Shown here: piece after piece, positions 8,232 to 16,383 of the stretch
Numbering within the stretch: position 1 is the stretch's first letter
Layout: the number at the start of each line of letters is the position of its first letter
Assembly (NCBI GenBank): GCA_023424785.1
Contig: JAFADP010000090.1
Span: forward strand, 1 to 34,202
From: Bacillota bacterium
Lineage (GTDB): Bacteria > Bacillota > Clostridia > Clostridiales > Clostridiaceae
Length of the DNA stretch: 34,202 nt
Direction: 5' to 3'
Program-made: the position numbers and the translations under genes
The notes under the pieces: generated by a model
The model's database searches: none
What the model saw: the letters and a program-made list of their open reading frames with translations, nothing else
What the model was told of the DNA's origin: nothing

Positions 8232-9662
8232 ATGAGAGATTTATACACTAGCCCATTAAATTCAAGATATGCATCTAAGGAAATGAGTTTTATATTCTCT
8301 GATGATATGAAATTTTCTACTTGGAGAAAGCTTTGGGTTGCATTAGCAGAATGTGAAAAAGAGTTAGGTTTAAATATTACAGATGAACAAATAGAAGAAT
8401 TAAAAGCACATATTTATGATATAAATTATGATGAAGCTCAAAAGAGAGAAAAAGAAGTAAGACATGATGTTATGAGTCACGTATATGCTTATGGATTACA
8501 ATGTCCATCTGCTAAAGGAATTATCCATTTAGGAGCTACAAGCTGCTATGTTGGAGATAACACAGATGTAATAATAATGAAAGAAGCATTACTTCTAATT
8601 AAGAAAAAGATAGTAACAGTTTTAGATAGATTAAGCAAGTTTGCTAAGCAATATAAAGATATGCCAACACTAGGTTTTACACATTTCCAACCTGCTCAAT
8701 TAACTACAGTTGGTAAGAGAGCTACACTTTGGATGCAAGATTTAGTAATGGATATAGAAAATATAGATTTTGTAATAGAAAACTTAAAGTTAAGAGGAGT
8801 TAAAGGAACTACAGGAACTCAAGCTAGCTTCATGAATCTTTTTGAAGGTGATGAAGAAAAAGTTAGAACTCTTGATAAAATGGTAGCAAAGAAAATGGGA
8901 TTTGAAAAATGCTTTGGAGTTACAGGGCAAACTTATCCAAGAAAGCTTGATTCAATAATTTTAAATACATTATCAGAAATTGCACAAAGTGCGTATAAAT
9001 TCTCAAATGATTTAAGATTACTTCAAAACATGAAGGAAATTGAAGAACCATTTGAAGCACATCAAATAGGATCTTCAGCTATGGCTTATAAGAGAAATCC
9101 AATGAGAAGCGAAAGAATGGGAGCTTTAGCTAGATATGTTATAGTAGATGCTTTAAATCCAGCTATAACAGCTTCTACACAATGGTTTGAAAGAACTCTA
9201 GATGACTCTGCTAATAAGAGAATATCAGTTGCAGAAGGATTCTTAGCACTTGATGGAGTTTTAAATTTATATATTAATATAGCAGAAAATATGGTTGTTT
9301 ATGATAAAGTAATATCAGCTCATGTTAATAGAGAACTTCCATTTATGGCTACTGAAAACATAATGATGGAATCAGTAAAAAGAGGTGGAGATAGACAAGA
9401 ACTTCATGAAAGAATTAGAGAACATTCAATGGCAGCAGCACAAAGAGTTAAGGGTGAAGGTTTAGATAATGACCTTATAGAAAGAATAATAGCTGACGAT
9501 AGCTTTAATCTTTCTAAAGAAGAAATACTTTCAATAATAGATCCAACTAAGTTTGTTGGTAGAGCACCAAGTCAAGTTGTTGAGTTTATAGATGAATATG
9601 TTACTCCAATAATTGAAGCAAATAAAGATGCTATAGAGATAACAAGTGAAATTAACGTTTAA
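8232..9662 (+). CDS. purB: Adenylosuccinate lyase
   Basis: Cleaves SAICAR to AICAR and adenylosuccinate to AMP, two steps of purine synthesis, each releasing fumarate. 476 residues. The fumarase/aspartase-superfamily signature is GSSAMAYKRNPMRSE; the TSCYVGDNTD and GFTHFQPAQLTTVGKR blocks supply other active-site residues. The frame is open 45 bases further upstream (ATG 8187), but GGAGG (8221-8225) is placed for ATG 8232, so that start is used. It stands apart from any other pur gene. The following hairpin ends the transcript. Confidence 0.96.
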   Translation: MRDLYTSPLNSRYASKEMSFIFSDDMKFSTWRKLWVALAECEKELGLNITDEQIEELKAHIYDINYDEAQKREKEVRHDVMSHVYAYGLQCPSAKGIIHLGATSCYVGDNTDVIIMKEALLLIKKKIVTVLDRLSKFAKQYKDMPTLGFTHFQPAQLTTVGKRATLWMQDLVMDIENIDFVIENLKLRGVKGTTGTQASFMNLFEGDEEKVRTLDKMVAKKMGFEKCFGVTGQTYPRKLDSIILNTLSEIAQSAYKFSNDLRLLQNMKEIEEPFEAHQIGSSAMAYKRNPMRSERMGALARYVIVDALNPAITASTQWFERTLDDSANKRISVAEGFLALDGVLNLYINIAENMVVYDKVISAHVNRELPFMATENIMMESVKRGGDRQELHERIREHSMAAAQRVKGEGLDNDLIERIIADDSFNLSKEEILSIIDPTKFVGRAPSQVVEFIDEYVTPIIEANKDAIEITSEINV

Positions 9663-9738
9663 TAAGTAGAATTTTAGATACTTTACTTTGTTTATAAACA
9701 TTTATTTGACAATTAGTGAAGAAAGAATAAATATAAAA

Positions 9739-9786
9739 AGACTGTAGATAATAAAATATTTTATTATCTACAGTCTTGTTTTTTTA
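9739..9786. terminator. Bidirectional terminator between purB and the permease
   Basis: Perfect long inverted repeat of about 19 bp (AAGACTGTAGATAATAAAA / TTTTATTATCTACAGTCTT, 9739-9777). A T run follows on the plus strand and an A run precedes it, so it can serve the convergent genes on both sides. The 147 bases to the permease stop hold only short hairpins of 4-5 bp and no ORF. Confidence 0.9.
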
Positions 9787-9924
9787 CCACTATGATTGTG
9801 GCTAGTGTAATAATAGTTTTGTGTAGTATAAACTACTTAGGAGAATATTTTAAATTTCCTACGTAATGTTTGTACCATGGAGTAGTACATTAATAGTATA
9901 TACATTAAAACATATCATTATTCA

Positions 9925-11250
9925 TCATTTTTCAATATTTCTTTTCTTTAAAAATAAAATTGCACAAACAACTAGTGAAGCACATATTAATAAGTAAAGT
10001 AAAAATAACTTATTATTTAAACTTCCTAAAAGAATCATAAGAGCTCCTATTATAGCCATTATAGGATTAAAGAATCCACGCCAGAATCCTTTAATTTCTT
10101 TCTTAAGACCTAATTTAATTACTTGATAATATAAGAATATATATCCTATATAATTAAATGTAATAGAAATTTCTGATATATCTGAGTTTGGCAATAAGTT
10201 TAAAGCTTGAGTTATGTAATTAAGAATTAACCAACCTATACATACTATCATAGATAAAATAGCAGAATTAAATGAAATTCCGTACTTTTCATCTATATTC
10301 TCAAATTTTTCTTTATAAGGGAACATATTTCTTTCTGCTAAAGCATTAGGTAGTCTTATAAGTCCAAGTATAAGTCCATTAACTGTACCTAAGATAGAAA
10401 TTACTACTAATAATAATATAATTTTTGCTCCCCAATGACCAATAAGATGGTTAGCAGCATAAGCAACGTGAGCATCTCCTAACTCCATAATTTTCTCTGG
10501 TCCAACATATATACTAATACCAACAAAATATGCAATATAAATAATTAGTATAAATAATGGTGCAAATATAAGTGCACGAGGAAGATTTTTTCTTGGATTT
10601 TTAATTTCATGACTTATAGAAGTTGCAACTATCCAGCCATCAAATGAAAAGGCAATAGAAGTTATTGCAGATATCCAAGCAAATGAAGTCATATTAGTAA
10701 AATCACTAAATTCTACATAAGAAGGATCTCCATAAGCTAACCCAGCAATAGCTATAAAAATTAAAGGTAGTAACTTTATAACAGTAGATAAACTTTGAAG
10801 ATATCCACCTAGTTTAACAGAAATAATATTGGTAAAAAATAAAACTATAATAACGACTAATCCTATAAGTATTTCCATTAAAAGTGTGCTATTAATATTA
10901 AATAATAAACATATATATATTCCAGCAACCCAAGCAACAACAGCTATTAATGTTGGATAATATAAAAATGTATGAAACCATCCTAAAGCACCTGCAACAT
11001 ATTTATTACAGTATTTTTCTGCATATGCGATAATTCCACCAGATGCATCTGTTCTTGATGCAAGTTCAGCAATACTTAAGCTACCGAATATAATACTTAT
11101 AGCAGCTAAACAAAAAATTAGTATACCAAGAGATATACTTCCATTAGTGGCAACTAAGATATTGTCACTTTTGAAGAAAATACCAGATCCTATTACTATT
11201 CCAACAATCATGGCAATAGTAGTGAATAAACCATATTCATTTTTTTTCAT
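9925..11250 (-). CDS. APC-superfamily amino acid permease
   Basis: Secondary amino-acid transporter of 441 residues with about 12 predicted membrane helices. The N-terminal motif IVGIVIGSGIFFK is the unwound-helix substrate-binding signature of the APC superfamily. Overall character (ISVKLGGYLQSLSTVIKLLP, FDGWIVATSISHEIKNPRKN) is nearest to the LAT/SteT group of serine/threonine or neutral amino-acid exchangers. Substrate cannot be fixed from sequence. The start is ATG at 11250 preceded by AAAGGAG. It is a single gene, convergent with purB and divergent from the Nudix-like gene. Confidence 0.88.
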   Translation of the reverse strand: MKKNEYGLFTTIAMIVGIVIGSGIFFKSDNILVATNGSISLGILIFCLAAISIIFGSLSIAELASRTDASGGIIAYAEKYCNKYVAGALGWFHTFLYYPTLIAVVAWVAGIYICLLFNINSTLLMEILIGLVVIIVLFFTNIISVKLGGYLQSLSTVIKLLPLIFIAIAGLAYGDPSYVEFSDFTNMTSFAWISAITSIAFSFDGWIVATSISHEIKNPRKNLPRALIFAPLFILIIYIAYFVGISIYVGPEKIMELGDAHVAYAANHLIGHWGAKIILLLVVISILGTVNGLILGLIRLPNALAERNMFPYKEKFENIDEKYGISFNSAILSMIVCIGWLILNYITQALNLLPNSDISEISITFNYIGYIFLYYQVIKLGLKKEIKGFWRGFFNPIMAIIGALMILLGSLNNKLFLLYLLICASLVVCAILFLKKRNIEK

Positions 11251-11461
11251 TTAAACTCTCCTTTATTTTTCATTAGTTAAAATTAACTTAATTTAAAGTT
11301 AATAGTTATATTTTATCATGAAAGATATGCTAAGTTCTAGTAAATTTAAATACTATATTAATAATAAAATGGCATTAATAATAAAAATGTGAGTATTTTT
11401 TTTAAATATAAATAAAAAAAATTATTTTATATTATTATTCGAAATAAATATATAAGAATTA

Positions 11462-11490
11462 TTGCAAAAATAATAAAAATATAGTACTAT
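11462..11490 (+). promoter_or_regulatory. Candidate promoter of the Nudix-like gene
   Basis: TTGCAA (11462-11467), 17-base spacer, TACTAT (11485-11490). It would place the octamer repeat inside the transcript leader. Confidence 0.5.
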
Positions 11491-11523
11491 AAGTGTAGTG
11501 TGTTAGATTTAGAAAGGTATAAT

Positions 11524-11563
11524 TTGATAAATTGATAAATTGATAAGCTGATAAATTAATAAA
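11524..11563 (+). repeat. Five tandem octamers TTGATAAA
   Basis: Consecutive 8-base units TTGATAAA, TTGATAAA, TTGATAAG, CTGATAAA, TTAATAAA end just before the ribosome binding site AGGGGG of the next gene. The first two copies are identical and later ones decay. Such an array can gain or lose units by slippage. Confidence 0.85.
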
Positions 11564-11582
11564 TTAGGGGGTATAGTTTAAT

Positions 11583-11957
11583 ATGAGTAAAGCAGTAGAA
11601 TGTACTTTATTAATTAAAGATGACTTTAATAATATTTTATTATTAAGTAAAAAGGTAAAAAGGGGAGAAAAACAATCTTGGTCATTGCTTTCACACAAAA
11701 TAAGAGGAAAAGAAAGTGAAGAAAAATGTATAGAGAGAGCAGTTAAAGATGTATTAAAATCAATTCCTTTTGAAACAAAATTTGTCAAAGAGTATAACTT
11801 TGAGGATGAAGTTATAAAAGTCTATTCAGCTATATTAAGAGAGAGAGTAGTATTACATAAAAATTATAAAGAATTTAAATGGATAAGTAAGTCAGATATT
11901 GATAATCTAGAGTTACAAGAATTAGACAAGAATATAATAAATGAATATTTTGCTTAA
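11583..11957 (+). CDS. Degenerate Nudix-like protein
   Basis: 124-residue cytoplasmic protein. The beginning (AVECTLLIKDDFNNILLLSK) and the region around residues 38-60 follow the Nudix fold pattern, but the Nudix box consensus G-x5-E-x7-R-E-U-x-E-E-x-G-U is eroded: where REXXEE should stand the sequence is RAVKDV, so metal-binding glutamates are missing. A functional pyrophosphohydrolase is therefore unlikely; a binding or regulatory role is possible. The downstream WISKSDIDNLEL is also typical of Nudix proteins. ATG 11583 follows AGGGGG. Single gene, ended by a hairpin shared with the convergent amidase-domain gene. Confidence 0.65.
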   Translation: MSKAVECTLLIKDDFNNILLLSKKVKRGEKQSWSLLSHKIRGKESEEKCIERAVKDVLKSIPFETKFVKEYNFEDEVIKVYSAILRERVVLHKNYKEFKWISKSDIDNLELQELDKNIINEYFA

Positions 11958-11976
11958 TAGGTTTAAATAATATATA

Positions 11977-12014
11977 TAGGCTAAGAAAATTCACGCTAGG
12001 TTTTCTTAGCCTAT
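11977..12014. terminator. Bidirectional terminator
   Basis: Stem TAGGCTAAGAAAA (11977-11989) with TTTTCTTAGCCTA (12001-12013), perfect 13 bp, loop of 11. The right arm includes the stop codon of the minus-strand amidase-domain frame, so that gene ends within its own terminator stem. Confidence 0.85.
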
Positions 12015-12467
12015 TCTTATTACTCTAATTTTATCGTATACAATAGGAAAAGCATATTCTAATGGATAATTAAGTTTATCAGAACTATGACATGAATAGA
12101 GATAATCTTCATTTATAGTTATTCCAGTTATAATTCCAGAATGAGAGAAAAATCCTTTATATTTAGAATAAAACTGAACAATATCTCCTAATTTATAAGA
12201 TTTATTTTTAGTAACATCATAACCAATATTATTGTTTATTATATAGTAATAAAGCTCATTGACTCTAAGCCAAGCATTAGAATAAGGCTTCCAAGTATTT
12301 GTATAAGGGAGACCTCCCTTATCTAGACATTGGGATATAAAGTTCGTACAATCTCCACCATTATTTGAGAAGTCAGTATATTCTTTGTTGCGTGTTAATG
12401 CATATTTTTTTGCATATTTTACAGCCTTTTTTACGTCATAACCTTTATTTAAGCTTCTTATATATAT
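12006..12467 (-). pseudogene. Amidase_6-type cysteine hydrolase domain lacking a normal start codon
   Basis: The minus strand encodes an uninterrupted domain of about 150 residues of the putative-amidase (Amidase_6) family, cell-wall-hydrolase-like. Seen: KKAVKYAKKYALTRNKEY, the catalytic-type NNGGDCTNFISQCL, then NAWLRVNELYYY, KLGDIVQFY and the histidine motif FFSHSGIITG. The frame contains no ATG, GTG or TTG at all. It is closed upstream by TGA (12476-12474), which overlaps the ribosome binding site TGAGGTGA. Best initiation site would be the ATA at 12467-12465, 7 bases after GAGGTG. So the start codon is either mutated (ATG to ATA), non-canonical, or displaced by a frameshift. No signal peptide is visible. 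The rest of the domain looks intact, implying recent loss or genuine AUA initiation. Confidence 0.75.
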
Positions 12468-12628
12468 AAGTATTCACCTCATAAAAATTATAGTATGATA
12501 TATTATATTATTTAAATAAATAAAAGTTAATAAATATATAATTATTCTTGTATAAGTATGACATAAGAAATTTAAGTCTATAATAATTATATAGTATTAT
12601 GTATTAATAATAAGGAGATATTTAATTA

Positions 12629-12961
12629 ATGATTAATATAAAAGAAGTAATAGATGAAGAGTTAAGAGAGCTATTTGATAATGTTAATACTTCAAACCCA
12701 ATAGATTGGACGGTATTTCCAGTTATACAATATAGAGTGGTGGAAGAATATGATATGGAAAAAACTTATATGAGATATGAAATTAATATTTGGAATAGAA
12801 AAAGTACAGTTGATATAGCATCTGAAATAAATAAGCTTTTTGTTAATTTAGGGTTTGAAAGAATTAGTTGTATTGAAGATTTAAGTGATTCTAAATTTAA
12901 ACATAAGATTATAAGCTTTGAGTCATTTATAACTTTAAAAGATATAGAAGGTTTGAGATAA
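12629..12961 (+). CDS. Small protein resembling phage tail/neck components
   Basis: 110 residues, no signal peptide or TM segment, ATG after AAGGAG. The pattern is an N-terminal helix (INIKEVIDEELRELFD), a strand region ending in a proline-hydrophobic motif (VFPVIQYRVVEE), then YEINIWNRKSTVDIASEINK and a C-terminal HKIISFESFI. That layout recalls short phage tail-completion proteins of the DUF3168/gp17 type, which share the I-W-S/N-K and late strand motifs. No other phage genes are nearby, so it may be an isolated remnant or a recruited gene. Resemblance is by eye only; treat the function as unknown. Confidence 0.6.
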   Translation: MINIKEVIDEELRELFDNVNTSNPIDWTVFPVIQYRVVEEYDMEKTYMRYEINIWNRKSTVDIASEINKLFVNLGFERISCIEDLSDSKFKHKIISFESFITLKDIEGLR

Positions 12962-12997
12962 AAAAATCTAAGATATTAAATCTTTTGTATTTACTAC

Positions 12998-13011
12998 CAA
13001 GATGGTATAAT
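12998..13011 (+). promoter_or_regulatory. Extended -10 promoter of the 71-residue gene
   Basis: TGGTATAAT (13003-13011) is a TGn-extended -10. A weak TTTTGT lies at 12983-12988 with 17-base spacing. Confidence 0.5.
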
Positions 13012-13046
13012 GAACTCTGAAAAATAAACCAAAAGGGGTTATAAAA

Positions 13047-13262
13047 ATGAGATATATATTATTAGGAATTATATTTATTTTAATATTTACTAATTTATTT
13101 TTTGTTGTTAAAGGAAGAAGATATGCTAGCAAAATTTCAGAAGGTACAGAAGCATCAGAAGAAGAATACAATAAAGGTATGAGATACTTTATTACAGCAG
13201 CTATTTTATCATTTATAACAATAATAACTATATCAGTAGTAGCAATATTATATGTTAAGTAA
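13047..13262 (+). CDS. Small membrane protein, unknown function
   Basis: 71 residues with two hydrophobic helices (about residues 3-21 and 48-69) joined by a basic then acidic loop (KGRRYASKISEGTEASEEEY). ATG follows AAGGGG. No recognisable motif. It sits alone between a promoter and a hairpin terminator, upstream of ftsH and on the same strand. Confidence 0.7.
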   Translation: MRYILLGIIFILIFTNLFFVVKGRRYASKISEGTEASEEEYNKGMRYFITAAILSFITIITISVVAILYVK

Positions 13263-13291
13263 ATAGGAATATTTTATTATATATTGCTAGT

Positions 13292-13357
13292 AAGTGTGAA
13301 ATTATTACTTTACATTAATTTGAAGATATTAATACAAGGTGATAATTTCACACTTTT
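13292..13357 (+). terminator. Long-loop terminator before ftsH
   Basis: AAGTGTGAAATTAT (13292-13305) pairs with ATAATTTCACACTT (13342-13355), with a roughly 36-base loop that itself contains ATTAAT/ATTAAT, and a T run follows. The unusually large loop leaves some doubt. Confidence 0.65.
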
Positions 13358-13377
13358 TTAATTTATTTATACTATAA

Positions 13378-13416
13378 TTGACATTTATTTGACTTTATGA
13401 TATGGTATTCTACAAT
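13378..13416 (+). promoter_or_regulatory. ftsH promoter region, two overlapping options
   Basis: TTGACA (13378-13383) with TATGGT (13401-13406) at 17 bases, and TTGACT (13389-13394) with TACAAT (13411-13416) at 16 bases. Because these overlap the ATG at 13397, translation must begin further downstream, supporting the ATG at 13484. Confidence 0.6.
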
Positions 13417-13483
13417 TATTAATATGTTTATAATTTACATATTAAGAGTTTATTTTTATTTTCTGAAAGGAAGTGTAGATAAA

Positions 13484-15307
13484 ATGAAAGAGGTAAAAAC
13501 TCCTAAGAAGCCATTTTTATACTATTATTTTATAGCACTTATGGCTTTAATGTTTCTAAATTCGTTTGTTTTTCCTCGATTTATGAGAGATCAAGTTAAA
13601 GAAGTAGATTATGGAACTTTTTTAACTATGATTGATGAGGGGAAAGTTGAGAAGGTTGAGGTTACTAGTGAAGAAATAGACTTTGTGGCTAAAGATAAGT
13701 CAGGAGAAGATAAATATTATAAAACTGGTGTTATGTATGATCCAGATTTAACTACTCGTTTACATGATGCAGGTGTAAAATTTTCAAAAGAAATTATAAA
13801 AGAAATGTCTCCATTTTTAAGTATAATTTTAACTTGGATATTACCTTTTGCAGTAATTATAATTCTTGGACAAGTTTTATCAAGACAAATGCAAAAGAGA
13901 ATTGGTGGAGGAAATGCAATGACTTTTGGAAAGAGTAATGCCAAAATATATGTTGAATCCACAACAGGAATTAAATTTAAAGATGTAGCTGGTGAAGATG
14001 AAGCTAAAGAAGCTTTACAAGAAATAGTAGACTTTCTACATAATCCAAAAAAATATGCAGATATAGGAGCATCAATGCCTAAAGGAGCATTATTAGTTGG
14101 TCCTCCGGGAACAGGAAAAACATTACTTGCAAAAGCTGTTGCAGGAGAAGCAGATGTTCCATTTTTCTCAATATCAGGCTCTGAGTTTGTTGAGATGTTT
14201 GTTGGTATGGGAGCTGCAAAGGTTAGAGATTTATTTAAGCAAGCAAATGAAAAGGCACCATGTATAGTATTTATTGATGAAATAGATACTATAGGTAAAA
14301 GACGTGATAATGGTGGCAGTATAGGTGGAGGAAATGATGAAAGAGAACAAACTCTTAATCAGCTTCTAACTGAAATGGATGGTTTTGATGGAACTAAAGG
14401 AGTTATTATATTAGCTGCTACTAATAGACCTGAAATACTAGATAAGGCTTTACTTAGACCAGGAAGATTTGATAGAAGAATACCTGTTGAGTTACCAGAT
14501 TTAGCTGGACGTGAGGCTATACTTAAGGTTCATGGTAAAAAAGTGAAATTAGATAGTAATGTTGATTTTAATGCTATAGCAAGGGCTACATCAGGAGCAT
14601 CAGGAGCAGAACTTGCAAATATTATTAATGAAGGTGCATTAAGAGCAGTTAGACTTGGAAGAGAAGTTGTACTTCAAAGTGATTTAGAAGAAAGTGTTGA
14701 GATAGTAATTGCAGGATATCAACGTAAGAATGCAGTTATTTCTCAGAAGGAAAAAGAAATAATAGCATACCATGAAATAGGTCATGCTTTAGTGGCTGCA
14801 AAACAAACAGATTCTGCTCCAGTTCATAAAATAACAATAATACCTAGAACTTCTGGTGCATTAGGTTATACTATGCAAGTAGAAGAAGGAGAAAAGGTAT
14901 TAATGTCAAAAGAAGAGGCATTTAATAAAATATCAACTTTTACAGGTGGACGTGCAGCTGAAGAATTAATATTTGGCACATTTACAAGTGGAGCATCAAA
15001 TGATATTGAGCAAGCTACAAAAATAGCTAGAGCAATGGTTACACGTTTTGGTATGAGTAAAAACTTTGATATGATGGCACTTGAAACTGTAAATAATCAA
15101 TATTTAGGTGGAGATACATCACTTACATGTTCACCAGATATGGCAGCTAAAGTAGATGAAGAAGTTTTAAATATAATAAAAGAAGCTCATGAAAAAGCCA
15201 TAACCATATTAAAAGACAATATAGAAAAATTACATGAACTTGCTCATTTCTTATTAGAAAAAGAAACAATAACAGGAGAAGAATTTATGAATATACTAAA
15301 TAATTAA
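13484..15307 (+). CDS. ftsH: ATP-dependent zinc metalloprotease FtsH
   Basis: Membrane-bound AAA+ protease that extracts and degrades misfolded membrane proteins and selected regulators. Two N-terminal TM helices (about residues 12-31 and 110-132) flank an external loop of about 75 residues. AAA domain: Walker A GPPGTGKT (206-213), Walker B IVFIDEIDTIG, SRH ATNRPEILDKALLRPGRFDR. Zinc site HEIGH (His430, Glu431, His434) with third ligand Asp507 in ASNDIEQATKIARA. 607 residues from ATG 13484, preceded by GAAAGGAAG. It is not beside tilS/hpt, where the main clostridial ftsH usually lies, so this is possibly a second copy. Convergent with the AraC gene, 5 bases apart. Confidence 0.95.
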   Translation: MKEVKTPKKPFLYYYFIALMALMFLNSFVFPRFMRDQVKEVDYGTFLTMIDEGKVEKVEVTSEEIDFVAKDKSGEDKYYKTGVMYDPDLTTRLHDAGVKFSKEIIKEMSPFLSIILTWILPFAVIIILGQVLSRQMQKRIGGGNAMTFGKSNAKIYVESTTGIKFKDVAGEDEAKEALQEIVDFLHNPKKYADIGASMPKGALLVGPPGTGKTLLAKAVAGEADVPFFSISGSEFVEMFVGMGAAKVRDLFKQANEKAPCIVFIDEIDTIGKRRDNGGSIGGGNDEREQTLNQLLTEMDGFDGTKGVIILAATNRPEILDKALLRPGRFDRRIPVELPDLAGREAILKVHGKKVKLDSNVDFNAIARATSGASGAELANIINEGALRAVRLGREVVLQSDLEESVEIVIAGYQRKNAVISQKEKEIIAYHEIGHALVAAKQTDSAPVHKITIIPRTSGALGYTMQVEEGEKVLMSKEEAFNKISTFTGGRAAEELIFGTFTSGASNDIEQATKIARAMVTRFGMSKNFDMMALETVNNQYLGGDTSLTCSPDMAAKVDEEVLNIIKEAHEKAITILKDNIEKLHELAHFLLEKETITGEEFMNILNN

Positions 15308-15312
15308 TTAAG

Positions 15313-16206
15313 TTATTTATTATCATTAATTTTTCTAAATTCTTTTGGAGTTAAGTTATATTTAATTTTAAATAATTTATTAAAATAAGATACACTAGAA
15401 AATCCAACATCCATTGATATTTCCATTATGGAATTATTAGTGGATGTTAATTTATTTGCAGCAATTTCTAATCTATAATTATTAATATATTCAATTGCAG
15501 TCATGCCTATATGCTTTTTAAAGAATTTCATAAAATGATACTCGCTAAAGTTAATTAACTTAGCTAAACTAGTTATAGATATACTTTCAGCATAATGTTC
15601 TTTAATAAAGTTTAATATTGTTTTCATTTTATAGGTGGCATTTGAAGATAACTCTTTTTTAGAAGTATTTTTATTAACTAAATTAAATTTATAAAATAAA
15701 GCTATTAAATGAAATAATTGAGATTTTAGTTCAAGCTCAAAAGCTATATTTTTTTCTGTAAAAGTACGTAAAATATTCTTTAAACAAGCTAAAATTTCTT
15801 TATGTCCTAATGAATTATTTTTTATAATACATGGAAGTTCATGTTCATTATTTAAAATAGGAGCAAGATATTTTATTAAACATCCATCAGTTGATGAACT
15901 TTTTAGTATTTCTAAGTTAAAAACTATAGAACTCCAGTCAAGATTATTATGATTTATTATAGAAAAAGAGTGTAGGGCTTGAGGTTTTACTATAATAATA
16001 TCTCCCTTTTCTGCTACATAGTTTTCTAAATTAATCATACAATCACAGTATCCATTTTCTACAATTAAGATTTCTATTTCTTCATGCCAGTGAATATTTA
16101 TAATAGGGTCAGAATCATCAAGAGTTCCATTATAAATTGAAAAAGGTAAAATAAAAGAACCGTGAAGTCTGCTTTCTTTTAAATTTTTAAATTGATAATC
16201 GTTCAT
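15313..16206 (-). CDS. AraC-family transcriptional regulator
   Basis: 297 residues. The N-terminal half is a cupin-like ligand domain (INIHWHEEIEILIVENGYCD; EKGDIIIVKPQALHSF). The C-terminal hundred residues hold the paired helix-turn-helix domain: SITSLAKLINFSEYHFMKFF, then EISMDVGFSSVSYFNKLFK and LTPKEFRK. This architecture is typical of sugar-responsive activators. It is transcribed divergently from the GH31 operon across 177 bases, which makes control of that operon its likely job; the sugar is unknown. ATG at 16206 is preceded by AAGGAGC on the minus strand. Confidence 0.9.
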   Translation of the reverse strand: MNDYQFKNLKESRLHGSFILPFSIYNGTLDDSDPIINIHWHEEIEILIVENGYCDCMINLENYVAEKGDIIIVKPQALHSFSIINHNNLDWSSIVFNLEILKSSSTDGCLIKYLAPILNNEHELPCIIKNNSLGHKEILACLKNILRTFTEKNIAFELELKSQLFHLIALFYKFNLVNKNTSKKELSSNATYKMKTILNFIKEHYAESISITSLAKLINFSEYHFMKFFKKHIGMTAIEYINNYRLEIAANKLTSTNNSIMEISMDVGFSSVSYFNKLFKIKYNLTPKEFRKINDNK

Positions 16207-16383
16207 AACTAATGCTCCTTAAATTTCAAATATAATTTAAGTATATATTAGAGAAGTAATATTAACAATGATAAATAACAGTATTATTATAGAATTGATT
16301 TATATTTTGCAAGAAAAATATAAAATTTAGATATATAATAGCATTATACTTATAATTTATAAGACGTTTAGGAGGAAGATTAT
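16207..16383. promoter_or_regulatory. Divergent AraC / GH31 control region
   Basis: 177 AT-rich bases. A plus-strand candidate promoter is TTGATT (16295-16300) with TATAAA (16319-16324), spacer 18; a further TATAAT lies at 16334. I see no clear cre site and no convincing direct repeat for AraC binding. The GH31 ribosome binding site is TAGGAGG (16369-16375). Confidence 0.45.

Larger units (their letters stand above)
11251..11582. other. 332-base intergenic region
   Basis: Divergent upstream region of the permease (minus) and the Nudix-like gene (plus), extremely AT-rich. It contains an inverted repeat TTAACTT-N6-AAGTTAA (11283-11302) near the permease start, a candidate plus-strand promoter at 11462 and an octamer repeat at 11524. 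I see no small ORF with a ribosome binding site and no structured RNA. Confidence 0.6.

Noticed and set aside
12474..12482. ATG-AGG-TGA before the amidase domain read as a recoded TGA (selenocysteine or tryptophan)
   Set aside because: These bases are the ribosome binding site TGAGGTGA, there is no ribosome binding site upstream of that ATG, and no SECIS-like hairpin follows.
13397..13483. Upstream in-frame start extending FtsH by 29 residues
   Set aside because: The extension overlaps the promoter elements and has no ribosome binding site; the ATG at 13484 has one.
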